Shown piece after piece: positions 1-6,975 of a stretch of 8,971 nucleotides of DNA. Source of the stretch: Spirosoma sp. (GTDB lineage: Bacteria; Bacteroidota; Bacteroidia; Cytophagales; Spirosomataceae); NCBI GenBank assembly GCA_025351545.1, contig JANXVQ010000886.1:1-8971 (forward strand), written 5' to 3'. How positions within the stretch are numbered: the first letter of the stretch is position 1; the number at the start of each line of letters is the position of its first letter. The notes beneath the pieces are model-generated. The model made no database searches and was not told the origin of the DNA. It saw nothing but the letters and a program-made list of their open reading frames with translations. The position numbers and the translations under genes are program-made.

Positions 1-33
1 GTCTAACGCGAATTTTTTGGTCTTAACAATCAT
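1..33 (-). CDS. Start of a CDS running off the left edge (first 11 codons)
   Basis: An ATG at 33-31 on the minus strand opens a frame reading MIVKTKKFALD up to the window edge. A TATCTTTG box at 54-61 lies just upstream and would give a leader of roughly 15 nt. The basic, lysine-rich start resembles N-termini I recall from uncharacterised Bacteroidota membrane proteins, but eleven residues cannot establish a family. The gene lies 76 bases downstream of the DUF4783 gene on the same strand. It rests on the start codon, the promoter-like box and the open frame only. Confidence 0.45.
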   Translation of the reverse strand, partial: MIVKTKKFALD

Positions 34-53
34 AGTACCTCTACATGAAAGTG

Positions 54-61
54 CAAAGATA
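54..61 (-). promoter_or_regulatory. Bacteroidota -7 box TATCTTTG for the left-edge gene
   Basis: On the minus strand the bases read TATCTTTG, a full match to the Bacteroidota -7 consensus TAnnTTTG. No TTG lies 19-20 bases upstream, so the -33 element is missing or weak. The position, about 20 bases before the ATG at 33, suits a short-leader promoter. Confidence 0.4.
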
Positions 62-109
62 AGATGATTTGGAATGTATGGTATAGGATGAATGATTTAT
101 GATGAATTC

Positions 110-514
110 TCATTCTTTTCTAAAATGCAGTGCGTTGATCATGTATTGATGATCGTTGGCCTGGCGCATGAGTATATATACAGAGAATACCTGCCCGTTG
201 GTTGCATATGTACCCGTACTATAACGCAACCGGTCAGACGAACCACGGTATACAAACTGGAAGCTATGTGGTGGATATTTCCGAAAGAAGGAGCGTAAGA
301 TCAACTCAGCATGAGTGGCCTGCACAGCCTGAAACTCGACGTTTTCTGTGTCGATCACTAATTCAATCGTTTTTGCGAAACGAGCAGACAACTGGCTGGC
401 ATCACCAGTGCGTAACGATGTACCTACAGTCTGGGTTATGTCCGTCTCGGCCGGTGGTTTACCGGGGAGTACCCAAAGTAGCAGACCAAAAATAAAACTG
501 ATAATGATAGGCAT
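110..514 (-). CDS. DUF4783-family small exported protein
   Basis: A 134-residue protein with a hydrophobic N-terminal segment (residues 2-17) that looks like a signal peptide, followed by a compact domain. The domain has the pattern I know from DUF4783 of Bacteroidota: an early helix with the G-D-A-S-Q-L motif, then F-A-K-T-I-E-L, a helix ending F-F-R-K-Y-P-P, and strands with Y-x-T-G-T-Y and F-S-V-Y-I-L. The fold is probably NTF2-like, which is knowledge of the family and not visible here. The exact role is unknown. The only near upstream ATG in frame is the one used. It is followed on the same strand by the left-edge gene and is divergent from the PyrR-like gene across 134 bases. Confidence 0.85.
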   Translation of the reverse strand: MPIIISFIFGLLLWVLPGKPPAETDITQTVGTSLRTGDASQLSARFAKTIELVIDTENVEFQAVQATHAELILRSFFRKYPPHSFQFVYRGSSDRLRYSTGTYATNGQVFSVYILMRQANDHQYMINALHFRKE

Positions 515-648
515 AGATGAGTAAAGGAAAAATATCTTTTCACCACTAAAGGCGAAAATTATGCCAACTAAATGCCCTCACCAGATATTTGATTGACTAA
601 CTACTTTTTTCCCATCTTTACACGACCAATACATTCGTCAATTCGTAC

Positions 649-1161
649 ATGAATACCGTTCAGCCGACACTTATCCTGAATGCAGCCCAGATTCGCCAGA
701 AAATCAGGCGGATAGCCTTTCAGATTTATGAGAATAACTTTGAGGAACCCGCTTTAGTATTAGCCGGTATTTCGGGAGAGGGCTATGTGCTGGCACAAGC
801 ATTGGCGCGAGAATTGCAGACCATTGCCCCGTTTTCGGTTAACTTACTTCAGCTCGATTTCGACAAAAAACAAATAGCCCAACCCGTAGTTCGCTCCGAC
901 CAGCCCGCAGCTGATTATACCGACACGGTGGTTATCGTGGTTGATGATGTATTATACACCGGCCGAACGCTCGCCTTTAGTTTGCAACCTTTCCTGATTA
1001 CGCCCGTCCGCAAGTTGCAGGTAGCCGTTCTGGTTGATCGCAATCACCCGCGCTACCCAGTTGCCGCCGACTATAAAGGCTACGAACTGAGTACAACGCT
1101 CACCGAACACGTTGATGTGGTGCTCAGCGACGAAGAACGCATGGGCGTATATTTAAGATAG
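649..1161 (+). CDS. PyrR-like phosphoribosyltransferase
   Basis: A 170-residue type I phosphoribosyltransferase. The PRPP-binding loop is plain at residues 94-107 (VVIVVDDVLYTGRT), preceded by a GISGEGYVLAQ loop near 40-50. After it, residues 124-143 (QVAVLVDRNHPRYPVAADYK) match the segment that in Bacillus PyrR reads LAVLVDRGHRELPIRADY, as I remember it. Length is close to PyrR (about 180). PyrR binds pyr mRNA and weakly makes UMP from uracil and PRPP. Whether this one binds RNA cannot be told: no pyrimidine gene or PyrR-type leader lies in the window, so it may be a stand-alone PRTase (uracil or other base). It converges with the 58-residue membrane protein gene, 25 bases away, with no clear terminator between. 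Confidence 0.85.
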   Translation: MNTVQPTLILNAAQIRQKIRRIAFQIYENNFEEPALVLAGISGEGYVLAQALARELQTIAPFSVNLLQLDFDKKQIAQPVVRSDQPAADYTDTVVIVVDDVLYTGRTLAFSLQPFLITPVRKLQVAVLVDRNHPRYPVAADYKGYELSTTLTEHVDVVLSDEERMGVYLR

Positions 1162-1186
1162 GAAAAAGGGAGAAAAGGCAGTCTTT

Positions 1187-1363
1187 CTACGCTTTTGTAC
1201 TGCGAATCAGGCCAATGCCGGCAAAGAAAAAGATACCTCCCATAATAACATAGACAAAGGATGCCTGAGAAACGCCGCCCTTGGTAAAATCGACTCCTCC
1301 GTAAATGAGACCAATTAAGCCAGCCAGAGTGAGGATGGCACCGAATATGCTTTTAACGTTCAT
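1187..1363 (-). CDS. Small two-helix membrane protein, unknown function
   Basis: ATG at 1363-1361 opens a 58-codon frame ending in TAG at 1189-1187. The protein starts MNVKSIFGAI and has two hydrophobic helices, roughly residues 6-22 and 36-53, joined by a short polar turn (VDFTKGGVSQ), with a basic tail RSTKA. This helical-hairpin layout and length recall DUF3185-like small membrane proteins, but I would not assign the family. The frame is clean, codon use looks like its neighbours, and the start is preceded by the A-rich sequence AAAAACTAAACGT typical of Bacteroidota translation starts. It lies 99 bases downstream of the SNF2 gene on the same strand, with a TATTTTTG box at 1437-1444 that could give it its own promoter. 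Confidence 0.7.
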   Translation of the reverse strand: MNVKSIFGAILTLAGLIGLIYGGVDFTKGGVSQASFVYVIMGGIFFFAGIGLIRSTKA

Positions 1364-1436
1364 ACGTTTAGTTTTTAACGTGTGCAGTACATGATTGGGT
1401 TAATAACTTGATAACTAGCGACAGCAAAAAACTTCC

Positions 1437-1444
1437 CAAAAATA
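1437..1444 (-). promoter_or_regulatory. Possible -7 box TATTTTTG for the small membrane protein gene
   Basis: The minus strand reads TATTTTTG, matching TAnnTTTG, in the gap between the SNF2 stop and the small gene's ATG, and would give a leader of about 65 nt. The -33 position 19 bases upstream reads ATA rather than TTG, so this is a weak candidate. Confidence 0.3.
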
Positions 1445-1462
1445 GTTGCAAAATGAAGTAAA

Positions 1463-4400
1463 TTATTCCAGCAGTACCATAATATCTTCCTTCGTCAGCG
1501 ACTTCATAAAATTGTCTTCCGTTGTGATGAGACTCCCCGCGAGTTGTTGTTTAGCCCGTTGCAGCGACAGGATTTTCTCTTCAACCGTATTTTTGGCAAT
1601 GAATTTGTACGTAAACACCGTTTTCTTCTGGCCAATACGGTGCGCTCTGTCAATGGCCTGGGCTTCGATGGCCGGATTCCACCAGGGGTCCAGAATAAAC
1701 ACATAATCGGCAGCGGTCAGATTGTGACCCAGTCCACCCGCCTTGAGTGAAATTAGAAACAATTTTACCGACTCGTCGGTCTGAAATAGTTCGACCTGGC
1801 TTTTACGATCTATAGTTGACCCGTCCAGATAGGCATATTTAATATCATGTTCCTTGAGATACTGCCGAACAACGCTCAAATGCTTAATGAATTGACTGAA
1901 AACCAGAACTTTATGATTTTCAGTCATAGCACTTTCCAGCCGCATCAGCATATCGTCTAACTTACCCGAATCGCCCTCGTAATCGGCGTTTACCATACGC
2001 GGGTGATTGGCAATTTGGCGTAGTTTGGTAAGTCCCTGTAAAACAATCATCTGCGATTTGGCAATACCTTCTTCTTCAATACGCTCCAGAATCAGATTTC
2101 GATAATAAGACTTCGCTTCTTCGTATTGAGCCGACTGGTCGGGGGTCATATCGCAGTATAACACACTTTCTACTTTGTCGGGCAAATCGGTAGCGACCTG
2201 CGACTTATTACGCCGGAGCATAAACGGCTTAATAAGGCTGTAAAGCTTCGCGATTTTCCCTTCTTCGTGACGTTTCTCAATCGGAATTTGAAATTCATTT
2301 CGGAAGAAAGACTGACTTCCCAACAAACCAGGATTAATAAACGACATCTGCGACCAAAGGTCCATCGTGCTGTTTTCCAGCGGAGTACCCGTCAGAATGA
2401 GTCGATAGGCTGTGTTGAGCTGCGTCACTGCCTTCGTAATGTGCGACGATGGGTTTTTGATCGCCTGCGACTCATCCAGAATAACATAATTGAAACGGTA
2501 GTTGCTCAAGAGGTCAATATCAATTCTGACAATACCATACGATGTCAGAATCAGGTCATACTCATTAAACAAAGCCGTGTTTTTGTCGCGGTACGTACCG
2601 GTATAAATCATTACCCGAAGGTCGGGAGTGAATTTTTTTGCTTCTAATTCCCAGTTGTACAGCAGCGAGGTGGGCATAACCAGCAAACTTGGCTCTGTAG
2701 CACCAGCTTCTTTCTGCCCCTGCAGCATTGCCAGTGTCATAACGGTTTTACCCAGGCCCATATCATCAGCCAGACATCCGCCAAAACGATACTGGCGCAA
2801 AAAATTCATCCAGTCATAACCGGCCTGTTGATAAGGCCGCAGGTTTCCGATGAACCGTTCGGGCAGGGGGAACTGTTCAATTTCTTCAAAATTGCGCAAC
2901 CGTTCGAGCTTGCGACTGATGATGGTAGTGGCCAGATTATCGCGTTCCAGTTCCTGCACCAGCGCAAGGTGATGTTTTTGTAACACCAACCGGCCATCGC
3001 TGTCAATGCCGTCGGGATGTTCCAGAAATCCGAATAGTTCTGAATACTTGGTGAACCAGGCATCGGGAATAACGGCTATTTCGCCATTTGGCAGTGTGAA
3101 TTCGTGTTTTTTATTCAGAATAAGCGTCCGGAGTTTCAAAAATGGAATCTCGAATTCACCGAATCGAACATTGGCATAAATATCGAACCAGTCCCGGCCC
3201 TCTTCAATAGATACGTTGATGCTCGAATAGCCCAGAAAATAACGTTTTGTATCCTGCGCATCCTGCCGAAGTAGAAATCCGGCTTCCCGAAGCTGCTCAT
3301 TATGGTTCGACAACCAGGTAAACGCTTCTGCCTTCGGGATCGCCAATCGCCCGTGTCGTAAATCGAGGCCCGTATCACGCAAAAAGGCAAGCTTATGACG
3401 CTCCAATCGTTGATCCCGACGAATTTTATGGAAAATATACTCCTCGTTTTTCTTTTCCAGACTAACATTGGCCGATGCACCAAAGCTATCGAACCGAAAC
3501 GTAAAATCGCCGTACTGAAATGACAGATCGAATACAATACGCTGGCCCGTTCCTTCATCAGCATCGGCCCCATCCGAACCGCCCTGAAACAACGATACCG
3601 ACACAGATTTGCTCGACTGCACCACTTCAGAAACAGTCAGAACGGGCACCGGCTCCATGGCTTCGGTCCGAATCTCGAACCCTTTGGCATACACATCATA
3701 AGACGCGATCAGGGGCGTAACGAACCGTTCGTAGTACTGCTGCTCAAGGTTCCGTGGGATGATAATATGATTTTTCGCAAAGAATGGCCGCAGTTTTTTA
3801 CCGTCTACGTTTTTACTAAAATGATAGAGCCGATTATTAACCAGTAAATAGGCTGGCTCATCACAAATCATCAGCGCGTCTTTATACTGAAATTCGACCC
3901 GTTCAGTATCACCGGACACGCTCTCTCGCAGGCGACCCACAAGAGAGGGGATTGGATAGCGGATAATTGGAAAATAGTGCGTTGAATCGGCATTCCGGAC
4001 AAAGTGAAAGTGCACGCGTGCTGGTTCGGGCATCCAGATAATAGATTCCCAGGCCGGATTGCCATCATTGCCCATGACATAAAAGGGCTTACCGGTCAGC
4101 AGGACCATAATTTGAGCCTTTATCGTTTCCAGATAAGCACCGATAGCTTCCTGAACAAGTTTATCACCTTTGTGTGAATCGTATATTTTCAGAAAGAAAT
4201 CAACAGCGGGTAACTTCCTGGTATTAAACTTCTTAACGATGGTATCTTGCTGAATACTATCAATAAGTTTTACTAATTCAAAGTCCCGTTCATCTAAGCT
4301 TTTGGCAAACTCGCCAACATTTTGTGTGGAAAGTGTCTGATTTTGCAAGGTTAGTTCGCCCCGGCTATTGCGTTGTACCACAAAAGCCTCAATGAGATAG

Positions 4401-4465
4401 CCCAGAAACTCGTGATCCAGCAACGAATACACGATTTGAAACGGTTGCAAAGGCGAAACTTTCAT
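1463..4465 (-). CDS. SNF2/Rad54-family DEAD-like ATPase (helicase-like, DNA translocase)
   Basis: A 1000-residue Swi2/Snf2-type ATPase, expected to translocate on double-stranded DNA and remodel bound proteins. The C-terminal half holds the ordered motifs: I (DDMGLGKT, catalytic K573), II (DESQ, 664-667), III (LTGTP, near 690), LRRNKSQV, IV (VFSQF, near 855), YLDGST, V (SLKAGGLGHNL, near 905) and VI (QAIDRAHRIGQ, 936-946, arginine finger R943). The N-terminal 500 residues are a long beta-rich region that fits the bacterial SNF2-associated domain. No SWIM zinc finger is seen. An ATG eight codons upstream (4489) is possible, but MKVSPLQPFQIVYSLLDHE at 4465 is where relatives start, as I recall them. 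The gene has its own consensus promoter and stands alone, so the client process (transcription or repair) is not indicated. Confidence 0.93.
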   Translation of the reverse strand: MKVSPLQPFQIVYSLLDHEFLGYLIEAFVVQRNSRGELTLQNQTLSTQNVGEFAKSLDERDFELVKLIDSIQQDTIVKKFNTRKLPAVDFFLKIYDSHKGDKLVQEAIGAYLETIKAQIMVLLTGKPFYVMGNDGNPAWESIIWMPEPARVHFHFVRNADSTHYFPIIRYPIPSLVGRLRESVSGDTERVEFQYKDALMICDEPAYLLVNNRLYHFSKNVDGKKLRPFFAKNHIIIPRNLEQQYYERFVTPLIASYDVYAKGFEIRTEAMEPVPVLTVSEVVQSSKSVSVSLFQGGSDGADADEGTGQRIVFDLSFQYGDFTFRFDSFGASANVSLEKKNEEYIFHKIRRDQRLERHKLAFLRDTGLDLRHGRLAIPKAEAFTWLSNHNEQLREAGFLLRQDAQDTKRYFLGYSSINVSIEEGRDWFDIYANVRFGEFEIPFLKLRTLILNKKHEFTLPNGEIAVIPDAWFTKYSELFGFLEHPDGIDSDGRLVLQKHHLALVQELERDNLATTIISRKLERLRNFEEIEQFPLPERFIGNLRPYQQAGYDWMNFLRQYRFGGCLADDMGLGKTVMTLAMLQGQKEAGATEPSLLVMPTSLLYNWELEAKKFTPDLRVMIYTGTYRDKNTALFNEYDLILTSYGIVRIDIDLLSNYRFNYVILDESQAIKNPSSHITKAVTQLNTAYRLILTGTPLENSTMDLWSQMSFINPGLLGSQSFFRNEFQIPIEKRHEEGKIAKLYSLIKPFMLRRNKSQVATDLPDKVESVLYCDMTPDQSAQYEEAKSYYRNLILERIEEEGIAKSQMIVLQGLTKLRQIANHPRMVNADYEGDSGKLDDMLMRLESAMTENHKVLVFSQFIKHLSVVRQYLKEHDIKYAYLDGSTIDRKSQVELFQTDESVKLFLISLKAGGLGHNLTAADYVFILDPWWNPAIEAQAIDRAHRIGQKKTVFTYKFIAKNTVEEKILSLQRAKQQLAGSLITTEDNFMKSLTKEDIMVLLE

Positions 4466-4489
4466 GGTAACGATTCCATTCAGAACCAA

Positions 4490-4859
4490 TCCTCGTACTG
4501 GGTTGGGCAGAATGCTAGAAAAAGGTGAACAATCTCAGAAAAGAAATCGCGTGGATGAGACCGTTGACAGATGCAGAAAGACGAAGCAAATTCACTCACA
4601 ATGAACAACTTATCGACTGTACACACTTATCAAAGGTTTCAAATATACGAATCAAAACAAAATGTACAAGAGAGAATTCGACAAAATCAGTAAATGGCAA
4701 AAACCAAGAAGGAGAACCCCAGAACTTAAGTCAGAAAAGAAAACCCGACTTTATCAGATGCCAGGGGCAACAGTTACCCTTCTGGACTGGGTGGGCTGCG
4801 ATTACGCTAAAAATGAGCTGATGAACAGGCTATTGGAATATAAATATGCTAAAAACAAA
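4490..4859. other. Intergenic region between SNF2 gene and tRNA genes; no convincing gene
   Basis: It contains the SNF2 leader and promoter. Two plus-strand open frames (4525-4821, 98 codons; 4662-4871, 69 codons) overlap each other. The first is antisense to the SNF2 leader; the second starts inside the SNF2 -33 region and its stop lies inside the tRNA terminator stem. The 69-residue product, rich in Lys and Arg, has the better start context (AATCAAAACAAA before ATG) but no recognisable domain. I do not call either as a gene. Confidence 0.5.
4640..4669 (-). promoter_or_regulatory. Consensus Bacteroidota promoter of the SNF2 gene
   Basis: Read on the minus strand, TTG (4669-4667) is followed by exactly 19 bases and then TATATTTG (4647-4640), a full match to TTG-N19-TAnnTTTG. 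A second overlapping candidate, TTTG-N19-AACCTTTG, ends a few bases further downstream. Transcription would start near 4633, leaving a leader of about 165 nt before the ATG at 4465. Confidence 0.65.
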
Positions 4860-4892
4860 AAGTCCTTGTAATACGCTGTATTACAAGGACTT
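4853..4892 (-). terminator. Rho-independent terminator after tRNA-Leu
   Basis: A perfect 15-bp stem (4860-4874 with 4878-4892) closes a 3-base loop. On the minus strand it is followed by a T-rich tail (TTTTTGTTTTT). It sits 11 bases past the 3' end of tRNA-Leu. The plus-strand side lacks a T tract, so it serves the minus strand. Confidence 0.85.
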
Positions 4893-4903
4893 AATAGTTA
4901 ATG

Positions 4904-4987
4904 TACCAGGAGCGGGAGTCGAACCCGCACGGGCGGATGCCCACAGGATTTTAAGTCCGGCGTGTCTACCAGTTCCACCATCCCGGC
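4904..4987 (-). tRNA. tRNA-Leu (anticodon UAA)
   Basis: An 84-nt class II tRNA on the minus strand, 5' end GCCGGGA at 4987. The anticodon loop CTTAAAA carries TAA and so reads UUA codons. It has a long variable arm (GGGC paired with GCCC) and a T arm GCGGG-TTCGACT-CCCGC. The acceptor closes with a G1-U72 wobble and discriminator A73. CCA is not encoded (the genome reads CAT after A73), so it must be added after transcription. The anticodon stem CCGGA/TCCTG has one C28-U42 mismatch. It is the second tRNA after tRNA-Gly on the same strand, 50 bases downstream. Confidence 0.96.
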
Positions 4988-5003
4988 AAGCCATTTTCAC
5001 TTA

Positions 5004-5027
5004 CAAAAAAAGCACCTGATTGGGTGC
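5004..5027 (-). terminator. Terminator-like hairpin between tRNA-Gly and tRNA-Leu
   Basis: On the minus strand GCACC, a 6-base loop and GGTGC (5027-5012) are followed by seven T residues (5011-5005). This is the form of an intrinsic terminator and begins about 10 bases after the 3' end of tRNA-Gly. It lies upstream of tRNA-Leu on the same strand, so it must be leaky, act as a processing or attenuation site, or tRNA-Leu has a promoter I cannot see. Confidence 0.7.
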
Positions 5028-5037
5028 CTTTTTGTTG

Positions 5038-5110
5038 AGCGAAAGACGGGGTTCGAACCCGCGACCTCGACCTTGGCAAGGTCGCGCTCTACCAACTGAG
5101 CTACTTTCGC
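5038..5110 (-). tRNA. tRNA-Gly (anticodon GCC)
   Basis: A 73-nt tRNA on the minus strand with acceptor GCGAAAG paired to CTTTCGC, discriminator U73, D arm GCTCAGTTGGTAGAGC, anticodon arm CGACC-TTGCCAA-GGTCG with GCC at 34-36, and T arm GCGGG-TTCGAAC-CCCGT. It reads GGC and GGU codons. CCA is not encoded. It is first in a two-tRNA cluster driven from a consensus promoter about 48 bases upstream. Confidence 0.97.
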
Positions 5111-5157
5111 ACTGTTCGCCTAGCGGTGTTAACCAGCCTAACAGCGAATTGTGGATG

Positions 5158-5187
5158 CAAAGGTAGCTAATTTTTGGTCTTTGTCAA
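5158..5187 (-). promoter_or_regulatory. Consensus Bacteroidota promoter of the tRNA cluster
   Basis: Minus strand: TTGAC (5187-5183), then TACCTTTG (5165-5158), with 19 bases between TTG and the box. This is a full match to TTG-N19-TAnnTTTG. The start point would be near 5151, giving a 5' leader of about 40 nt before tRNA-Gly. Confidence 0.75.
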
Positions 5188-5266
5188 GAGAAGTGCTTAA
5201 AAAATTTCCAATTAAAACTAAAAAAAACAGACCAAAAACTGATTCTGAACGAGTTAGAGCCGTATT

Positions 5267-6952
5267 TTATAACAATGGTTCGTTTACTTGTGTATCGAAA
5301 ACACCCGTTAGAATGCGACCCTTACGCTTTACCTGTACCCAAATGCGGTAATTACCCGCCCGTGGAAAGGCATACGGAAACGCCACCATGTTGTTGGTTT
5401 TCATCTCATGGCTCATACCCGGCATGGCCGAGATAAGTAACCGATTTTTCTCGACCTCCGGCAACGTTTTGAGTTTGGTAATATAGGCATCAATGCTATC
5501 GCGAAAATGAATAGCTTCGGGGTAATGAAATGTCCGGGAAGTGTCGGCAATGCGGCCCGTCAATGAGCCTTCAGCCGCCATTGAGTAGGTGCCAACGGGG
5601 TGAAGGTGAATGTAAACCGTACCATCGGAGCGTAAAATAACGGCATGACCGCCCATGCCCAGATAGGGTTCTAATGGCGCTGCTCTCCCCTGAGCATCGG
5701 CCACCGCAAATTTCAGGGTATATAATTTGCCTGCCTCTAAAACCTGTGTCGGCTTATCCATCCAGATCATGGTTGAACCGTCGTCAAGTTTGATGCCGGC
5801 ACCAGGTTTGCCACAGACGACCATATCATTATCTAGATGTGGTATGGTAACGGCGCTTGCTTTTGCACCCATCGCTTCGGTTACGATCCAGCTATCGTCT
5901 GAGTCGGTGGGTTTAGCAGCGGCCTCTGCACTAACCTTCAGAAAAGGAACCTCAACGGTGTCGGTCAGGGTTTCGGCAAAACCGCTTCGATACACTACAT
6001 CGGTATAAAGCAAGTATTTTCCACCCGGCAATGAAGGCAGAGCGGCCTCATAATTGAGTGTATCACGCCGGTTGGGGTGCAAATGGGCGAAGGCATCCAG
6101 CCCCGGCATTCTGACCAAAAAGGTGTGCATCAGTTTGCCGTGGTCGGGCAAAACGTAACTCAGCGTCCGGCGCTTGCGTCGGTTGACGCCGAAACCAGTT
6201 GTATCAAATTGAATCGTCAGTTGTCGCTGGGCGTTGACAATACGCAGCGATGTATGAATAGGGGTCGGTCGATAGAGTTGTACATCGCGGTAATCTTTAG
6301 CCGTACTATTCCACCACGAGCGCCATCCGGCTAAAACCAACACAATTACGACCAACCCAATACCCATACCGGCCAATCGCCGACGGCTGAGTTTGACCGG
6401 TACGGCTTGGTTAGGCGCTACAACTCCATCGGCGTTGCTGGCTCCGATAATCGTGACCAACATGACGATCAGCAACAAGCCCATTGCCGCTAATCCAAAT
6501 CCCGTTCCTTCGGGCATATCGCGTAGTGCCGTGGCTACGGCCATCACCGGCACAACTACCTGTTGTTTGCCGTCAGGACCGTCGATGCTTAATTCAATAC
6601 TCGACGACCCGGAATCCATCAGCCATAAATCACCTTCGTAGCGATTGTTACTAATGCGGATTAGCTGGTCATGTGTTGGAGCACCCTTGTCGCCGGAACG
6701 AAAATAAATAGGCCGTGCACCAATAGCACCTACCCTCCCCTGCTCCACAAAGACGGTAACTTTGGCGGTTCCGGGCACCACATCGGGCGGCTGTACGCTA
6801 ATTAAAAGCTGGTATTTGCCAACCTGTTTCTGCACAATTACACCCGAACTACCAACATGCGCTTCGGCCATTGGTGAAAGTACGAAAGCGTATAAAAGCG
6901 AAGAAATCAGCAAAAACCACTTCATTCCGAAAGGCTTTTTAAATGTATTCAT
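5267..6952 (-). CDS. Membrane-anchored periplasmic protein with PmoB-like layout and two HLHP modules
   Basis: A 561-residue protein if started at 6952 (MNTFKKPFGMKW). An ATG at 7009 in the same frame would overlap the upstream gene and bury the signal peptide, so I reject it. A signal peptide ends SPMAEA, and cleavage there leaves His32 as the first mature residue, as in PmoB and CopC. A beta-rich domain (32-145) follows, then helix 150-171, a cytoplasmic loop with KLSRRR, helix 193-210, and a long periplasmic part. That part has two related modules, H276-x13-H290-L-H292-P and H436-x12-H449-L-H451-P, and ends in a YtkA-like strand pair (AFPRAGNYRIWVQV). His and Met richness suggests metal, probably copper, binding. 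The H-x-H expected for PmoB's CuB site is absent from the first domain. It follows the 426-residue membrane protein gene by 23 bases, so the two are probably co-transcribed. Function is inferred, not known. Confidence 0.85.
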   Translation of the reverse strand: MNTFKKPFGMKWFLLISSLLYAFVLSPMAEAHVGSSGVIVQKQVGKYQLLISVQPPDVVPGTAKVTVFVEQGRVGAIGARPIYFRSGDKGAPTHDQLIRISNNRYEGDLWLMDSGSSSIELSIDGPDGKQQVVVPVMAVATALRDMPEGTGFGLAAMGLLLIVMLVTIIGASNADGVVAPNQAVPVKLSRRRLAGMGIGLVVIVLVLAGWRSWWNSTAKDYRDVQLYRPTPIHTSLRIVNAQRQLTIQFDTTGFGVNRRKRRTLSYVLPDHGKLMHTFLVRMPGLDAFAHLHPNRRDTLNYEAALPSLPGGKYLLYTDVVYRSGFAETLTDTVEVPFLKVSAEAAAKPTDSDDSWIVTEAMGAKASAVTIPHLDNDMVVCGKPGAGIKLDDGSTMIWMDKPTQVLEAGKLYTLKFAVADAQGRAAPLEPYLGMGGHAVILRSDGTVYIHLHPVGTYSMAAEGSLTGRIADTSRTFHYPEAIHFRDSIDAYITKLKTLPEVEKNRLLISAMPGMSHEMKTNNMVAFPYAFPRAGNYRIWVQVKRKGRILTGVFDTQVNEPLL

Positions 6953-6975
6953 TTCTATATTGTCTATATTTTCTC

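Noticed and set aside
202..495. Plus-strand 97-codon frame over the DUF4783 gene
   Set aside because: Shadow of a well-supported minus-strand gene with no recognisable content.
4525..4821. 98-codon plus-strand open frame
   Set aside because: Antisense to the SNF2 leader and across its promoter, with no recognisable domain, low-complexity polar content and no promoter of its own.
4662..4871. 69-codon plus-strand open frame with an A-rich start context
   Set aside because: Starts inside the -33 region of the SNF2 promoter and its stop codon falls in the stem of the tRNA terminator. Codon content looks like AT-rich intergenic DNA.
5215..5266. Possible terminator of the copper-like operon (T8 run near 5219-5226)
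   Set aside because: Only a 4-bp stem (CAGA/TCTG) with a long loop can be drawn before the T run, too weak to call.
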